A stretch of 64,000 bases of DNA from Bacteroidales bacterium. GTDB lineage: Bacteria > Bacteroidota > Bacteroidia > Bacteroidales > UBA3663. This document shows, in pieces, positions 27,364 to 35,306 of the stretch. Both the position numbers and the translations under genes were made by a program. Below the pieces are notes generated by a model that saw nothing but the letters and a program-made list of their open reading frames with translations, ran no database searches and was not told the DNA's origin. Numbering within the stretch: position 1 is the first letter of the stretch; each line of letters opens with the position of its first letter. The stretch covers positions 1-64,000 of the forward strand of contig JAFSKF010000041.1 in assembly GCA_017449065.1 (NCBI GenBank), given 5' to 3'.

Positions 27364-27490
27364 TTATTCCTCTCGGTTTTGTCAAAATCCGGGTCGTTAT
27401 TCCTCTCGGTTTTGTCAAAATCCGGGTCGTTATTCCTCTCGGTTTTGTCAAAAATCGGGTCATTATTCCTCTCGGTTTTGTCAAAAACGA
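27364..27490 (+). repeat. 33-bp repeat array C (four units) upstream of the second ATPase gene
   Basis: TTATTCCTCTCGGTTTTGTC begins at 27364, 27397, 27430 and 27463, exactly 33 bases apart, with only scattered differences. Its sequence is unrelated to arrays A and B, although the period is the same. It lies upstream of the -33 element of the next gene. The open frames through it are not in phase with that gene. Confidence 0.93.
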
Positions 27491-27529
27491 TGAAATTTTG
27501 CTCCAAATTGATTATAAAAAACGGATTTT

Positions 27530-27561
27530 CTTGTCCATTTCAATATAAATGCTTAATTTTG
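27530..27561 (+). promoter_or_regulatory. Promoter of the second AAA_14/DUF4143 gene
   Basis: TTG at 27530-27532, a 21-base spacer, then TAATTTTG at 27554-27561. The ATG is at 27599. Confidence 0.55.
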
Positions 27562-27598
27562 CCGTCGGTTTAGTACCTAATTCAAAATCAGAGTGTTT

Positions 27599-29004
27599 AT
27601 GTATATAGAAAGATCTATAGATGCTTTACTTCAGGAATGGAAAAATAGCAGTAACTTGAAACCGTTGCTGCTTCGTGGTGCACGTCAGGTTGGAAAGTCG
27701 TGGGCTGTAGAACATTTAGGAGAAAGTTTTGATTATTTTATCGAAGTCAACTTTGAAAAAAGACCCGAGATAAAAGAAGTGTTCGAAAGAATACACGATG
27801 TGCATGAACTTGCCAATAATTTGAGCATACTGTACAACAAACCTGTGGAACCAGGCAAAACACTGATTTTTTTGGATGAGATACAAAACTCTCCCGATGC
27901 AATCAAGAGTCTTTGGTCTTTTAAGGAGGACTTTGCAGGTCTGCATGTGGTGGCAGCCGGCTCATTGTTGGAGTTTGCATTAAAGGAACTGCCATCATTT
28001 GGAGTGGGCAGAATCCGCCTCTGTTTGTCTATCCATTCTCTTTCGACGAGTTTCTGATTGCAGAAGGTAAGGCTTCTTGGGTCAAAGCCAAGCAAGAAGC
28101 TGGAAGTGAATCTCCTTTACTCACGGTTCTTCATAACGATTTGGTGCAGCACTATCGTACGTTTCTTATGGTGGGAGGCATGCCTGCAAGTGTGTCGGCA
28201 TGGGTAAACAGTCATGACTATAGACAGTGCCAGACAGAACTGGACGATATTCAGCTCTCCTATTACGATGATTTTTCCAAATATGCCAAAACTGTGGATC
28301 CGACATTGCTACGTAATACGCTGCAGAGTGTCATTCTTCAGATTGGCAATAAGTTCGTTTATAGCAGGGTGGAAGGGACATACCGTGCAGAGGAAGTAAA
28401 GAAAGCATTGACTCTATTGTGCGATGCCGGTATCATCAAACGAGTCAGTCACACAGCCGCCAATGGTTTGCCTCTTGGTGCAGAAACCAACGAAAAATAC
28501 CGCAAATACATCTATTTGGACAGCGGGTTGCTATTACGTATCCTTGATATGGACTTAGGGAGTGCCCGACAGTTGTCAGAACTGATTTTGTCAGGTACGG
28601 CAGAAGATTTAGTTAATAAGGGAGGATTGACAGAGATGGTGCTTGGCTGGGAATTGATAAAATACAACAATCCCCGCTCCCAACATGACCTGTATTATTG
28701 GGAAAATATAGCTGAAGGAACCCGGTCGGAGGTTGACTATATCATTGCTCGCGATATGAAGATACTGCCTATAGAATGTAAAGCTGGTGTCAGTGGAAAA
28801 ATGAAAAGTCTTCACCTTTTTATGCATCAGAAGCATCTGACTAATGCTATCCGTTGTTCGTTGGAGAATTTTTCCGCGCTGGATAATTATGACAAGCAGG
28901 ATGGCACCTTACGGCATATACAAATCACACCTCTTTATGCCATTTCGAATTTGTATGCTTCCCTGGATGCAAGTTATTCCCAATTATATAAATCTTTACA
29001 ATGA
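27599..29004 (+). pseudogene. AAA_14/DUF4143 ATP-binding protein, disrupted by a frameshift
   Basis: Two frames together make one family member. The first (27599-28057) has Walker A RGARQVGKS and Walker B TLIFLDEIQ and runs to about residue 140 in phase. The second frame supplies the rest, including VQHYRTFLMVGGMP and the DUF4143 C-terminus with EVDYIIARDMKILPIECKAG. The switch lies near 28015-28025. There the expected R-x-L-F-V-Y-P-F-S-F-D-E-F reads through only if one base is added. The result is a truncated protein of about 152 residues, or a sequencing error. Either it is a decayed paralog of 17554-18918, or the frameshift is real and reversible; no long homopolymer is seen at the site. 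Confidence 0.8.
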
Positions 29005-29196
29005 TGAGAAAGTGACCGGTGAGTGGCACGAATGACATAAGGAAAAGCAATTTGAAAAATAAGAGTAAAAATCACCGGATTTTTCCTTAATATTACCAAA
29101 AATTGAAAAATAAGGGGTAAAATATTTGCTTATTTTCTAAGAATACCTAACATTAGAACTGTAATTTTTTGCTTAATTAATCTTTTTCATGAATTA

Positions 29197-29228
29197 TTTG
29201 GTCGGAAAATGAAAATGATTTATCTTTG
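29197..29228 (+). promoter_or_regulatory. Promoter of the SGNH hydrolase / GH31 genes
   Basis: TTTG at 29197-29200, a 20-base spacer, TATCTTTG at 29221-29228: a full-consensus Bacteroidetes promoter. The ATG is 20 bases further. The rest of the 29005-29196 spacer is A/T-rich with nothing else recognised. Confidence 0.75.
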
Positions 29229-29247
29229 CACTCAACAATCGGAACAT

Positions 29248-29937
29248 ATGAAAAAAATCTTTTTATGGGGATTCCTTTCCCTTCTCGCCCTCGCCCAGAT
29301 GCAGGCACAAAGCCGCGTCACTATTTTTGGTGACAGTTACTCCACGTTCGAAGGTTATCTGACTCCAGATACCAACGAGACCTGGTATTGGACCGCTGAT
29401 TCTCCGCACCGCAACCAGAGAAACGATGTGACAAAGGTGGAGCAGACCTGGTGGTGGCAGGTGATTGAGCGCATGGAATGGACGCTGGAACGGAACAATT
29501 CCTATTCGGGCAGTACGGTGGGCTATTATGGCTACCGGAACGAAAACTACCAGCCAAGGTCGTTTGTCACCCGTTCGAGCAATCTGGGGGAACCGGATGT
29601 GATTCTGTCGTGCTGCAACACCAACGACTCGTGGACAAAAGAGCTGATGGGCGAATATAAATACGGCAACTGGACAGAAAACGATATGTGGTACTTCCGT
29701 CCGGCGATGGCACGTCTTTGCGCCAATCTGCGCACCAACTACCCGATGGCGAAAATCTATTTCATCCAGAACACGGAACTCCGCGAGGAACTGGTGGAAT
29801 CGATGCAGGTAATCTGCCGGCACTATGGTCTGCCGCTCATCATGCTGCACGACATCGACAAACAGGCAGGGCACCCTTCCGTTGCCGGACACAAAGCCAT
29901 TGCAGATCAGGTGGTGGATTATCTGAAAAAACACTAA
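29248..29937 (+). CDS. Secreted SGNH/GDSL-type hydrolase
   Basis: 229 residues with a signal peptide (about 1-20, MKKIFLWGFLSLLALAQMQAQ-like). Block I is FGDSYSTFEGY with the nucleophile Ser, CNTNDSW may be block III, and block V is GHPSVAGH with the catalytic His. Such enzymes are esterases, often acetylesterases removing acetyl groups from glycans. That would suit the glycosidase neighbours, but the substrate is inferred. The frame is open from 29209 but the promoter -7 box lies inside that extension, so the ATG at 29248 is used. GH31 follows 18 bases later. Confidence 0.82.
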   Translation: MKKIFLWGFLSLLALAQMQAQSRVTIFGDSYSTFEGYLTPDTNETWYWTADSPHRNQRNDVTKVEQTWWWQVIERMEWTLERNNSYSGSTVGYYGYRNENYQPRSFVTRSSNLGEPDVILSCCNTNDSWTKELMGEYKYGNWTENDMWYFRPAMARLCANLRTNYPMAKIYFIQNTELREELVESMQVICRHYGLPLIMLHDIDKQAGHPSVAGHKAIADQVVDYLKKH

Positions 29938-29955
29938 CTTTTATCCGCTGAAAAC

Positions 29956-32898
29956 ATGAAGAAACGATATGGATACGGCTCCGCGCTGTTGCTATTTGCG
30001 CTGTTAGTTTCCGGCTGCGGCAAAGCCGTCCGGCAAGAAGGACAGCAAGTGACCGTCCGGGTGGAACGCCCCACAGAAAAGGGTCCGAAGTGGGTCCGCT
30101 TGGAAGTGATGGGTCCGAAAATCATTCGCGTCAGCGCTACTGCTGACAAGACGTTTGCTGATAAAGAGTCGCTGATTATTGTGCCCCAGGAACGGAATAC
30201 CGCTTACCATTACGATGTGAAGGGCGATACAGTCACGGTTTCGACCGACGAAATACGGGCCTACGTGCTGCGAAGTACGGGACGCGTATGGTTTACCGAC
30301 AGCGAGGGCCAACTGCTGTTGTCCGAGCAGACGGAAAACGGCAAGACCTTCCAGCCTTACCGTTGCCAGCAGACGGTTTGGACACGCAACGAGCAGGGGC
30401 CTGCAGAAGAAGCCCATCCGACCACCTACACCGGATGGACGACGCAGGTGGTTTTCGACAGCCCTGCTGACGAGGCTTTTTACGGATTGGGGCAGCATCA
30501 GGCAGACGAATGGAACTACAAAGGCCGCAACGAGGAACTGTTCCAATACAATACCAAGGTGTCGATCCCTTTCATCGTATCGAGCAGGAACTATGGCGTG
30601 CTGATCGACAGCTATTCGATGATGCGCTTCGGTAATCCGAACGACTACAGCCAGCTGCATGAACTTTTCGATCTGTATGATAAAGACGGAACCGCAGGCG
30701 CTCTGACGGGCACTTATTCCGCTCCGGGACAGATGACCCTGACGCGACGCGAAGACAGTCTGTATTTCGAGAACCTAAAATCTGCCAAGAACCTGCCAAA
30801 ATACAAACTCGACAAAGCCACGGTGCTTTACGAAGGGGAGATTGTACCCAAACAGTCGGGCACCTATCACTTCAGCCACTATTATTCGGGCTACCAGAAA
30901 ATCTACATCGATGATCAGAATGTATATACCGAGGACGTGATGGGCACGGGAAAAGTGGGCGACCAGACCATCTGGCGCACCGCCTGGAATCCGAATGCCC
31001 GGAAATTCGCCCTCAACATGGAGGCAGGCCGTCGCTACAAGTTCCGCCTGGAATGGCAGCCCGACGGAGGCGAAGCTTACTGCGGCTTGCGAGCCTTGGC
31101 TCCGGTGGATGAACAGACGCAGCAGCAACTGTCGTTCTGGAGCGAAATGTCGCAGCAACTGGATTATTACGCCATTTTCGGTGATAATGCTGACGAGGTA
31201 ATCGGAGGCTACCGTCAGTTGACGGGCAAAGCGCCCCTGATGCCCGAATGGCTGTTGGGCTACTGGCAGAGCCGCGAGCGCTACCGGTCGCAACGTGAGG
31301 TGCTGGATGCCTTGCAGGGCTTCCGTCAGCGTCACCTGCCCATCGACAATATCGTGATCGACTGGAACTACTGGACCTGGGACAGCTGGGGCAGCTTCGA
31401 GTTCGACCCGATCCGCTTCCCTGATCCGAAAGGCATGATTGACACCATTCATCAGCAGCATGCCAAGGTGATGATTTCGTGCTGGCCCAAGTATTACCTG
31501 ACGACCGACCATTTCCGGGAGCTCAACGAAATGGGAGCCATCTATCAGCAAAGCATCAAGGATTCGATCTACGACTGGCTCGGTTATAAATATGCCTTCT
31601 ACGATGCCTACCATCCGGAAGCCCGGAAGGTGTTCTGGAACCAGCTGTGGGAACACTTGGGCACCTTGAGCATGGATGCCTGGTGGATGGATGCCTCGGA
31701 ACCGAACGTGCGCGACTGCACCGACATCCCCTATCGGAAACTATTGTGCGGCCCGACTTACTTAGGCTCATCGGACGAGTATTTCAATGCCTACTCAATT
31801 GTGAACGCTGAGGCCATCTACAACGGACAGCGTGAGCAGAACAACAATCGCGTGTTCCTGCTGACTCGCAACGGCTTTGCCGGAGAACAGCGTTACAGCA
31901 CCGCCACGTGGAGCGGCGACATCGGTACCCGCTGGGAGGATATGAAAACCCAGATTACGGCAGGTCTGAATTTCTCGATTTCGGGTGTGCCTTACTGGAG
32001 CCAGGACATTGGCGGATTCTCGGTGGAGAAACGTTATATGGATGCACAGAAAGTATTCGACAAAACCGGACAGGAAAACGAAGACCTTAAGGACTGGCGA
32101 GAACTGAATGTGCGTTGGCACGAGTGGGGAGTATGGACGCCCATGTATCGCGCGCACGGGCAATTCCCCTATCGGGAGCCCTGGAACATTGCTCCGGAAA
32201 ATCATCCTGCCTATCAGGCCATCGTTGCCCAAATGCATCTACGCTACCGGCTGATGCCTTACATCTATTCGTTGGCAGCAAAAGTGCATTTCGACGATTA
32301 CACGATGATGCGTCCGTTGGTGATGGACTTCAACGACGATCCGGCAGTTCGCAGTCTTGGCTACCAGTTTATGTTCGGACCTGCGGTGATGGTCTGCCCG
32401 GTCTATCAGTATAAGGCCCGCCAGCGAGAGGTCTATTTCCCTGCCGGCAACCGCTGGTACGACTTCTATTCGGGCAAGGTGGCCTCGGAAGGTCAGGAAG
32501 TCAGCACCTATCCGGCACCTTACGAACGCATTCCGGTCTTTGTCCGTGCAGGTTCGATTCTTCCTGTCGGACCCGCCATCGAATATACCCGCGAGAAACC
32601 GGCAGACGTGATCCGTCTGTTTGTATATGAAGGCCGGGACGGCGAGTTTACGCTCTATGAGGACGAAGGCACGAACTACAACTATGAGCAAGGTGCTTTC
32701 TCGAACATCTGTTTTGTGTATAACGACAAACACCGGACGCTCAGCATCGGACAGCGTGAAGGGGATTTCCCCGGCATGCTACCAGAGCGCACCTTTATCA
32801 TTGTGCCTGTCAGCGCCACCTATCCTCAGGGCTTCGATCCTGAAGCCCAAGGCATCGAAGTGCACTATAACGGCGAAGCACAGACTGTCCAATGGTGA
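29956..32898 (+). CDS. GH31 family glycosidase lipoprotein with PA14 insertion (probable alpha-xylosidase)
   Basis: 980 residues. Lipobox VSGC with Cys21. The GH31 N-terminal beta-sandwich is interrupted by a PA14-like module (about 278-391), then the TIM barrel follows. The nucleophile is the Asp in WWMDASEPN (about residue 579). The likely acid/base is the Asp in TWSGDIG (about 655). PA14-bearing GH31 enzymes in Bacteroidetes include alpha-xylosidases acting on xyloglucan, so this is the leading guess; alpha-glucosidase is the alternative. It is in an operon-like pair with the SGNH hydrolase. Confidence 0.9.
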   Translation: MKKRYGYGSALLLFALLVSGCGKAVRQEGQQVTVRVERPTEKGPKWVRLEVMGPKIIRVSATADKTFADKESLIIVPQERNTAYHYDVKGDTVTVSTDEIRAYVLRSTGRVWFTDSEGQLLLSEQTENGKTFQPYRCQQTVWTRNEQGPAEEAHPTTYTGWTTQVVFDSPADEAFYGLGQHQADEWNYKGRNEELFQYNTKVSIPFIVSSRNYGVLIDSYSMMRFGNPNDYSQLHELFDLYDKDGTAGALTGTYSAPGQMTLTRREDSLYFENLKSAKNLPKYKLDKATVLYEGEIVPKQSGTYHFSHYYSGYQKIYIDDQNVYTEDVMGTGKVGDQTIWRTAWNPNARKFALNMEAGRRYKFRLEWQPDGGEAYCGLRALAPVDEQTQQQLSFWSEMSQQLDYYAIFGDNADEVIGGYRQLTGKAPLMPEWLLGYWQSRERYRSQREVLDALQGFRQRHLPIDNIVIDWNYWTWDSWGSFEFDPIRFPDPKGMIDTIHQQHAKVMISCWPKYYLTTDHFRELNEMGAIYQQSIKDSIYDWLGYKYAFYDAYHPEARKVFWNQLWEHLGTLSMDAWWMDASEPNVRDCTDIPYRKLLCGPTYLGSSDEYFNAYSIVNAEAIYNGQREQNNNRVFLLTRNGFAGEQRYSTATWSGDIGTRWEDMKTQITAGLNFSISGVPYWSQDIGGFSVEKRYMDAQKVFDKTGQENEDLKDWRELNVRWHEWGVWTPMYRAHGQFPYREPWNIAPENHPAYQAIVAQMHLRYRLMPYIYSLAAKVHFDDYTMMRPLVMDFNDDPAVRSLGYQFMFGPAVMVCPVYQYKARQREVYFPAGNRWYDFYSGKVASEGQEVSTYPAPYERIPVFVRAGSILPVGPAIEYTREKPADVIRLFVYEGRDGEFTLYEDEGTNYNYEQGAFSNICFVYNDKHRTLSIGQREGDFPGMLPERTFIIVPVSATYPQGFDPEAQGIEVHYNGEAQTVQW

Positions 32899-32969
32899 GA
32901 GAATAGACATCATCAATCAGAAAATAGAGTTATATTTTGGGGACAGATAGTATTTTTTCCCCAGAATCC

Positions 32970-33000
32970 TTTGATTTTTCAATAAAAGGTTGTATCTTTG
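32970..33000 (+). promoter_or_regulatory. Promoter of the PRTase-like / AlbA_2 gene pair
   Basis: TTTG at 32970-32973, a 19-base spacer, TATCTTTG at 32993-33000. The start codon is 20 bases downstream. It shows that the pair is transcribed on its own and not only from the GH31 promoter. Confidence 0.75.
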
Positions 33001-33019
33001 CAAACAGATTAATAATGAT

Positions 33020-33823
33020 ATGGGTGTAACGTTCGACAACAAAGAGAAAAAATTCGTGTTCGACTTTGAACACGATGGTGCCGCTGATATTGTCAGTCTC
33101 ACAGGTAGCGGCTATCAGATACAGGCATTCGGTAAGTGCTTCTACTATGGCTATGAGTTTACAGAACAGGTGGATAGTTCTGTGCGTACAGCTTTCATTA
33201 AGTATGTTAAGTTTACAGAAGTATTGCAAGACTGCCCGGAATTGACCGACTTCATCAAGAATGCCATCGACAATCTTCACCAGAAGATTAATCTTTATAA
33301 CTACGACCTCGTGGTGATGCCGGAGTCGTCAAGTAAGGTGAACCAATACATGCTGCGTTATATCTATCGGTTTGCACAACCCGCTTTGTTTAAGATGACT
33401 CTCGTGAAGGCTCTTCCCTCCAATATATCTTTCGACATGAAAGCCTACGAGAAGCAGTATCTTGATGACGTTTTGGAGAATGGAATGCCTCGTTATAGCC
33501 CGGCGGCTAAAGAACAGGCCAAAGCTTCAATCAACGCGATGCTTGACATGATTCATCAAAAGGACTATTTCACCATAGCCAAAGACGTGAAGAAGAGTAA
33601 GCTTCGTCCATATATCATGAACTTCCTGAGATTCGAGTCGGAAGAGGAGCGCGAACTCTGTTCAAGGATTCGTCGGCAAAATGTGTTGGTAATTGACGAT
33701 GTAACGACCAGCGGTTCCACCTTAAATGAGGTTCTCCGCACACTTCGTATTCTTAATGAAGACAACAATATCAACATATTCAGTCTCATTGGTCGCAAAG
33801 ACCTAATGGCAGAATCATTATAG
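33020..33823 (+). CDS. Phosphoribosyltransferase-fold protein of unknown role
   Basis: About 267 residues, no signal peptide, so cytoplasmic. Near residues 221-240 it has VLVIDDVTTSGSTLNEVL, the PRPP-binding loop of type I phosphoribosyltransferases. The region before it (YDLVVMPESSSKVNQYMLRY and KALPSNI) matches the preceding strand and hood of such folds. The N-terminal 80 residues are unlike ComF or the pyrimidine and purine salvage enzymes that I know. It is followed 18 bases later by an AlbA_2/GHKL protein, in the middle of a glycosidase cluster. The enzyme's substrate, or a nucleotide-sensing role, is open. The codon use and lack of export signals differ from its neighbours, which suggests insertion. 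Confidence 0.7.
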   Translation: MGVTFDNKEKKFVFDFEHDGAADIVSLTGSGYQIQAFGKCFYYGYEFTEQVDSSVRTAFIKYVKFTEVLQDCPELTDFIKNAIDNLHQKINLYNYDLVVMPESSSKVNQYMLRYIYRFAQPALFKMTLVKALPSNISFDMKAYEKQYLDDVLENGMPRYSPAAKEQAKASINAMLDMIHQKDYFTIAKDVKKSKLRPYIMNFLRFESEEERELCSRIRRQNVLVIDDVTTSGSTLNEVLRTLRILNEDNNINIFSLIGRKDLMAESL

Positions 33824-33841
33824 CTACCCTTGCGCTTACAT

Positions 33842-35257
33842 ATGGCACTTACAATAGATAAACTGAAGGTACTGATACAGACTGACGAGCATCGTCAGTT
33901 GGAGTTGAAGAAGACCACAGGTGAGCTGAAGGATGGCATGCATAATGCTTGTGCCTTCTTGAATACTGAAGGTGGTTGGCTTATCTTTGGTATCGCCCCC
34001 ACATCACTAAAGATATTGGGACAGCAGGTAACAGACAATACCCAACGGGAAATTGCACAAGCTCTGAGTTATATGGAACCGCAGGTTGATGTTCGAGTTG
34101 AGTATATCGATGTTCCTGATAGTCCAGACCGCAAAGTAATTGCTATGCGCTTTGAAGGATGGGCCTGGGGCATGGTACCTTATACATATCATGGTTGTCC
34201 TTATTATAAAGTGGAGAGTACAACGAAAGAGATGCCTCGCGATATGTATGAAGAACGATTACGCAGAAGTAAACCTGACTTGTTTGCTTGGGAAAGGCAA
34301 CTGTCGGAGTTTACAGACGTTAGTTCTTTGGACGAGAAACTGATACGAGGTGTTGTGCGCCTTGGTGTTGAGAGAGGAAGGTTGTCAGATTTGGCTCTTA
34401 CTGAACCCATTGAGGATGTATTGGGGAAATGGAAGTTGACTCGAGACAAAAGGCCATTGAATGCAGCCGCTGCACTCTTCACAAAAGATACTGGTATGTA
34501 CACGCAATTCACAATGCGCCTTGCCCGTTTTCAAGGAATAGACAAGAATGAGTTTATAGACAACCAGCGAGTGGAGGGAAATATCTTCGTGCTACTCAAT
34601 GAGGCTATGAACTTCTTCCGCAAACACCTAAATATGCATGGAAAAATAGTTGGGCTTGTTCGTGATGAATATTTGGAAGTGCCTGCTGAAGCATTGCGTG
34701 AAGTGGTCTTGAATGCACTTTGCCATCGCCAGTACGAGCGGTATAACCTGACCATAGGTATAGCCATTTACGATGACCGCATTGAAATTGAAAACCCAGG
34801 CATTCTGCCTCCGCAGATTACACCAAAGAATATACTACAGCCACATATCTCATATCCATACAATCCGCTTATAGCTAATGTACTATATAGTACAACTTAT
34901 ATTGAAAACTGGGGATCGGGTGTGAAACGCATTATGGAGGCTTGCCAAAAGCGTGGTGTCGCTGCACCAACATGGAGTGTAAATGGAGGCTTTGTTGTGG
35001 TGACATTTTTGAGACCAGAAAAAGGTGTCCCTCAAGGTGTCCCTCAAGATGTCCCTCAAGATGTCCCTCAAGATAAGGAACTTGATGATTGGTTAGAGAA
35101 GCAAATCCTAAACAATCATCAAATCTCAACAAAAGATTTGGCAGAATTGAGTAATAGAAGTTCAAAAACCATCAAACGCCATTTAGCCAAAATGCCACAT
35201 ATCCGTTATGTTGGTAGTGGCTATAGTGGGCACTGGGAGGTACAAGACAAAAAATAA
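33842..35257 (+). CDS. AlbA_2 domain / GHKL-ATPase-like protein with C-terminal winged helix
   Basis: About 471 residues, cytoplasmic. The N-terminal AlbA_2 (Schlafen-type) domain is visible: LELKKTTGELKDGMHNACAF and NTEGGWLIFGI (about 15-48). The middle holds a GHKL-like ATP-binding segment (ALREVVLNALCHRQY, then DDRIEIENPG and GSGVKRI; about 280-370). Residues about 395-410 are a VPQ(G/D) repeat, and the last 60 residues form a winged helix (STKDLAELSNRSSKTIKRHL). Such proteins are usually annotated as RecG-related or as putative transcriptional regulators, and some occur in defence islands. The ATG at 33842 was chosen over a TTG at 33830. Confidence 0.8.
   Translation: MALTIDKLKVLIQTDEHRQLELKKTTGELKDGMHNACAFLNTEGGWLIFGIAPTSLKILGQQVTDNTQREIAQALSYMEPQVDVRVEYIDVPDSPDRKVIAMRFEGWAWGMVPYTYHGCPYYKVESTTKEMPRDMYEERLRRSKPDLFAWERQLSEFTDVSSLDEKLIRGVVRLGVERGRLSDLALTEPIEDVLGKWKLTRDKRPLNAAAALFTKDTGMYTQFTMRLARFQGIDKNEFIDNQRVEGNIFVLLNEAMNFFRKHLNMHGKIVGLVRDEYLEVPAEALREVVLNALCHRQYERYNLTIGIAIYDDRIEIENPGILPPQITPKNILQPHISYPYNPLIANVLYSTTYIENWGSGVKRIMEACQKRGVAAPTWSVNGGFVVVTFLRPEKGVPQGVPQDVPQDVPQDKELDDWLEKQILNNHQISTKDLAELSNRSSKTIKRHLAKMPHIRYVGSGYSGHWEVQDKK
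35024..35071 (+). repeat. 12-bp tandem repeat (four units) inside the AlbA_2/GHKL gene
   Basis: (G)GTGTCCCTCAA or GATGTCCCTCAA repeated four times at 35024, 35036, 35048 and 35060. Each unit encodes V-P-Q-G/D, so copy-number change would keep the frame and alter the linker before the winged helix. Confidence 0.9.
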
Positions 35258-35306
35258 AACAATCAGAAATGTCCCTATTTTAGGCATTTCACAATAATAT
35301 TTTCGA

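Noticed and set aside
27152..27490. Regular repeats that look like a CRISPR array
   Set aside because: The 33-bp units follow each other without unique spacers, and no cas gene is present.
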